A stretch of DNA of 6,222 nt from Nitrospirales bacterium (GTDB lineage: Bacteria > Nitrospirota > Nitrospiria > Nitrospirales > UBA2166): the NCBI GenBank assembly GCA_029261375.1, contig JAJDBL010000419.1:1-6222 (forward strand), written 5' to 3'. The position numbers and the translations under genes are program-made. Every line of letters begins with the position of its first letter. Within the stretch, counting starts at the first letter, position 1. Below, piece after piece: positions 5,450-6,222 of the stretch. A model generated the notes under the pieces. The model saw only the letters and a list, made by a program, of their open reading frames with translations, was not told the origin of the DNA and searched no databases.

Positions 5450-5487
5450 TTCTTGCTCCTACTCTAGCCGCGGTGCGACGGCAAGAA
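5450..5487. repeat. Inverted repeat between the yggL-like and thioredoxin-like genes
   Basis: TTCTTGC (5450-5456) is the perfect complement of GCAAGAA (5481-5487) across a 24-base loop; inside, GCCG (5467-5470) can pair with CGGC (5479-5482), a competing fold. There is no T-tract. It may end the yggL transcript weakly or structure the leader of the next gene. Confidence 0.35.
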
Positions 5488-5510
5488 TAGGAAATAGTTC
5501 TTGTCGATAG

Positions 5511-5516
5511 AAAGGA
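5511..5516 (+). promoter_or_regulatory. Ribosome binding site of the thioredoxin-like gene
   Basis: AAAGGA lies ten bases before ATG 5527. The spacing is slightly long, but the site supports this start, which also gives a clean signal peptide. Confidence 0.5.
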
Positions 5517-5526
5517 CGCATCGACG

Positions 5527-6072
5527 ATGAAATGGTTTTGGATGTTCTCTCTCATCGTCCTGGTAGGAGTGAGCTTCTCCTCCTCGACGCTTGGAGCCAA
5601 ATCGGGAAAAGCCCCAGAGTGGGTCGTCTCAGAATGGATCAACGGGTCAGGCACCTCGTTGCACGATCTACGCGGCAAGGTTGTCGTCGTTGAGTTCTTT
5701 CAACTCTGGTGTCCCGGATGTAACAAGTTCTCTATCCCGCTCATGAAGAAGTGGACGCAAACCTTCCACACTGAAATTGAAGAGGGAGACCTCACCATCC
5801 TCAGCATTCATACGGTGTTTGAAGGACATGACTATCAGACACCAGAGCGCCTGCGCGCGTTTGTGAAAGAAAAGGGTATTCATCATCTCGTCGGCGTCGA
5901 CCACCATAATTCCGGCGAACATCTCCCCGAAACTATGAAGCGATATAACACCATGGGAACTCCGGAAGTTGCGATTATTGACCAAAACGGGCTCATTCGA
6001 ATGCAGGAATTTGGTGGTTTTAATTCCGACGAAGCCGAACAACTGATTCGGCACCTCCTTGCGTCTGGTTGA
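5527..6072 (+). CDS. Exported thioredoxin-fold protein, TlpA/redoxin-like, CPGC active site
   Basis: The 181-residue product carries a Sec signal peptide: MKWFW, a hydrophobic core about 6-17, and a likely signal peptidase I site after LGA (residue 24). The mature domain is a thioredoxin fold of the TlpA/redoxin type: a strand VVVVEFFQLW leads to the redox motif W61-C62-P63-G64-C65, followed by the helix KFSIPLMKKW, and the cis-proline lies in MGTPEV (P146) before the strand VAIIDQNG. It probably acts in the periplasm as a thiol-disulfide reductant or oxidoreductase. In TlpA-like proteins this often serves cytochrome c maturation or metal-site assembly, but no neighbour shows the partner here. 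The middle is histidine-rich (HHLVGVDHHNSGEH, about 119-132), which is unusual and might bind metal. CPGC is a variant of the common CPxC motif. Confidence 0.85.
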   Translation: MKWFWMFSLIVLVGVSFSSSTLGAKSGKAPEWVVSEWINGSGTSLHDLRGKVVVVEFFQLWCPGCNKFSIPLMKKWTQTFHTEIEEGDLTILSIHTVFEGHDYQTPERLRAFVKEKGIHHLVGVDHHNSGEHLPETMKRYNTMGTPEVAIIDQNGLIRMQEFGGFNSDEAEQLIRHLLASG

Positions 6073-6137
6073 TCACGCCGCACTCCGCCCGACTCTGCCT
6101 ACTGGATATGATTCAATTTGATTTCCCGATGCCAACT

Positions 6138-6164
6138 GGCGTGAGGCGGTCTTTATCTCACACC
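6138..6164. repeat. Inverted repeat upstream of the last partial gene
   Basis: GGCGTGAG (6138-6145) pairs with CTCACACC (6157-6164) at seven of eight positions around an 11-base loop, just after a GCCAACTGGC palindrome (6131-6140). It ends ten bases before the next ATG, so it could be a leader hairpin, an operator or a weak terminator of the preceding gene. Confidence 0.35.
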
Positions 6165-6173
6165 TGAGTAACT

Positions 6174-6222
6174 ATGCCTGAACGACTCCCTCTTCTCATT
6201 CTTGCTGGAAGTGATCCTCAAC
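6174..6222 (+). CDS. Start of a protein-coding gene, cut by the window end
   Basis: From ATG 6174 the frame stays open to the window edge and reads MPERLPLLILAGSDPQ. A hydrophobic strand followed by a glycine-containing turn (LLILAGS) resembles the first beta strand and loop of a Rossmann-like or nucleotidyltransferase fold, but sixteen residues are too few for a call. No clear Shine-Dalgarno sequence precedes it. The true start could lie elsewhere. Confidence 0.45.
   Translation, partial: MPERLPLLILAGSDPQ

Overview
This window most likely comes from a Gram-negative-type bacterium of the Nitrospirota (Nitrospira-like) group. The lineage is an inference. It rests on moderate GC content, the layout of an ISC iron-sulfur cluster operon, and an intergenic repeat of a style I associate with Nitrospira genomes. 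None of this could be tested by a search here. All convincing genes are on the + strand.

Left half (2-3186): the distal part of an isc operon. It holds the 3' end of an A-type carrier gene (iscA/HesB family), hscB, hscA and iscX. The genes supply the co-chaperone HscB, the Hsp70 HscA and the small regulator IscX, which act on the scaffold IscU and the desulfurase IscS. Those two genes should lie upstream, outside the window. Two points stand out. HscB has an N-terminal four-cysteine zinc-finger-like region, as in mitochondrial HSC20 and unlike E. coli HscB. The ferredoxin gene usually found between hscA and iscX is absent; a 119-bp symmetric repeat-like element (2836-2954) sits there and ends next to the iscX ribosome binding site.

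Middle (3187-4188): a structured 159-bp intergenic region with mutually exclusive hairpins and a possible 7-codon upstream ORF. It is followed by three small genes: a three-helix membrane protein, a DUF2007 protein with a C-terminal zinc ribbon, and a small lipoprotein whose start overlaps the preceding stop as ATGA.

Right half (4189-6222): a probable terminator and promoter, then a MarC-family membrane protein starting at TTG. Next come a YggL/DUF469 protein with a promoter and operator-like inverted repeat, and an exported TlpA-like thioredoxin-fold protein with a CPGC motif. The window ends in the first codons of another gene. These genes look like ordinary chromosomal housekeeping or accessory genes. 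I see no rRNA, tRNA, CRISPR array, transposase or phage gene, and no clear candidate for an entirely new multi-gene system.
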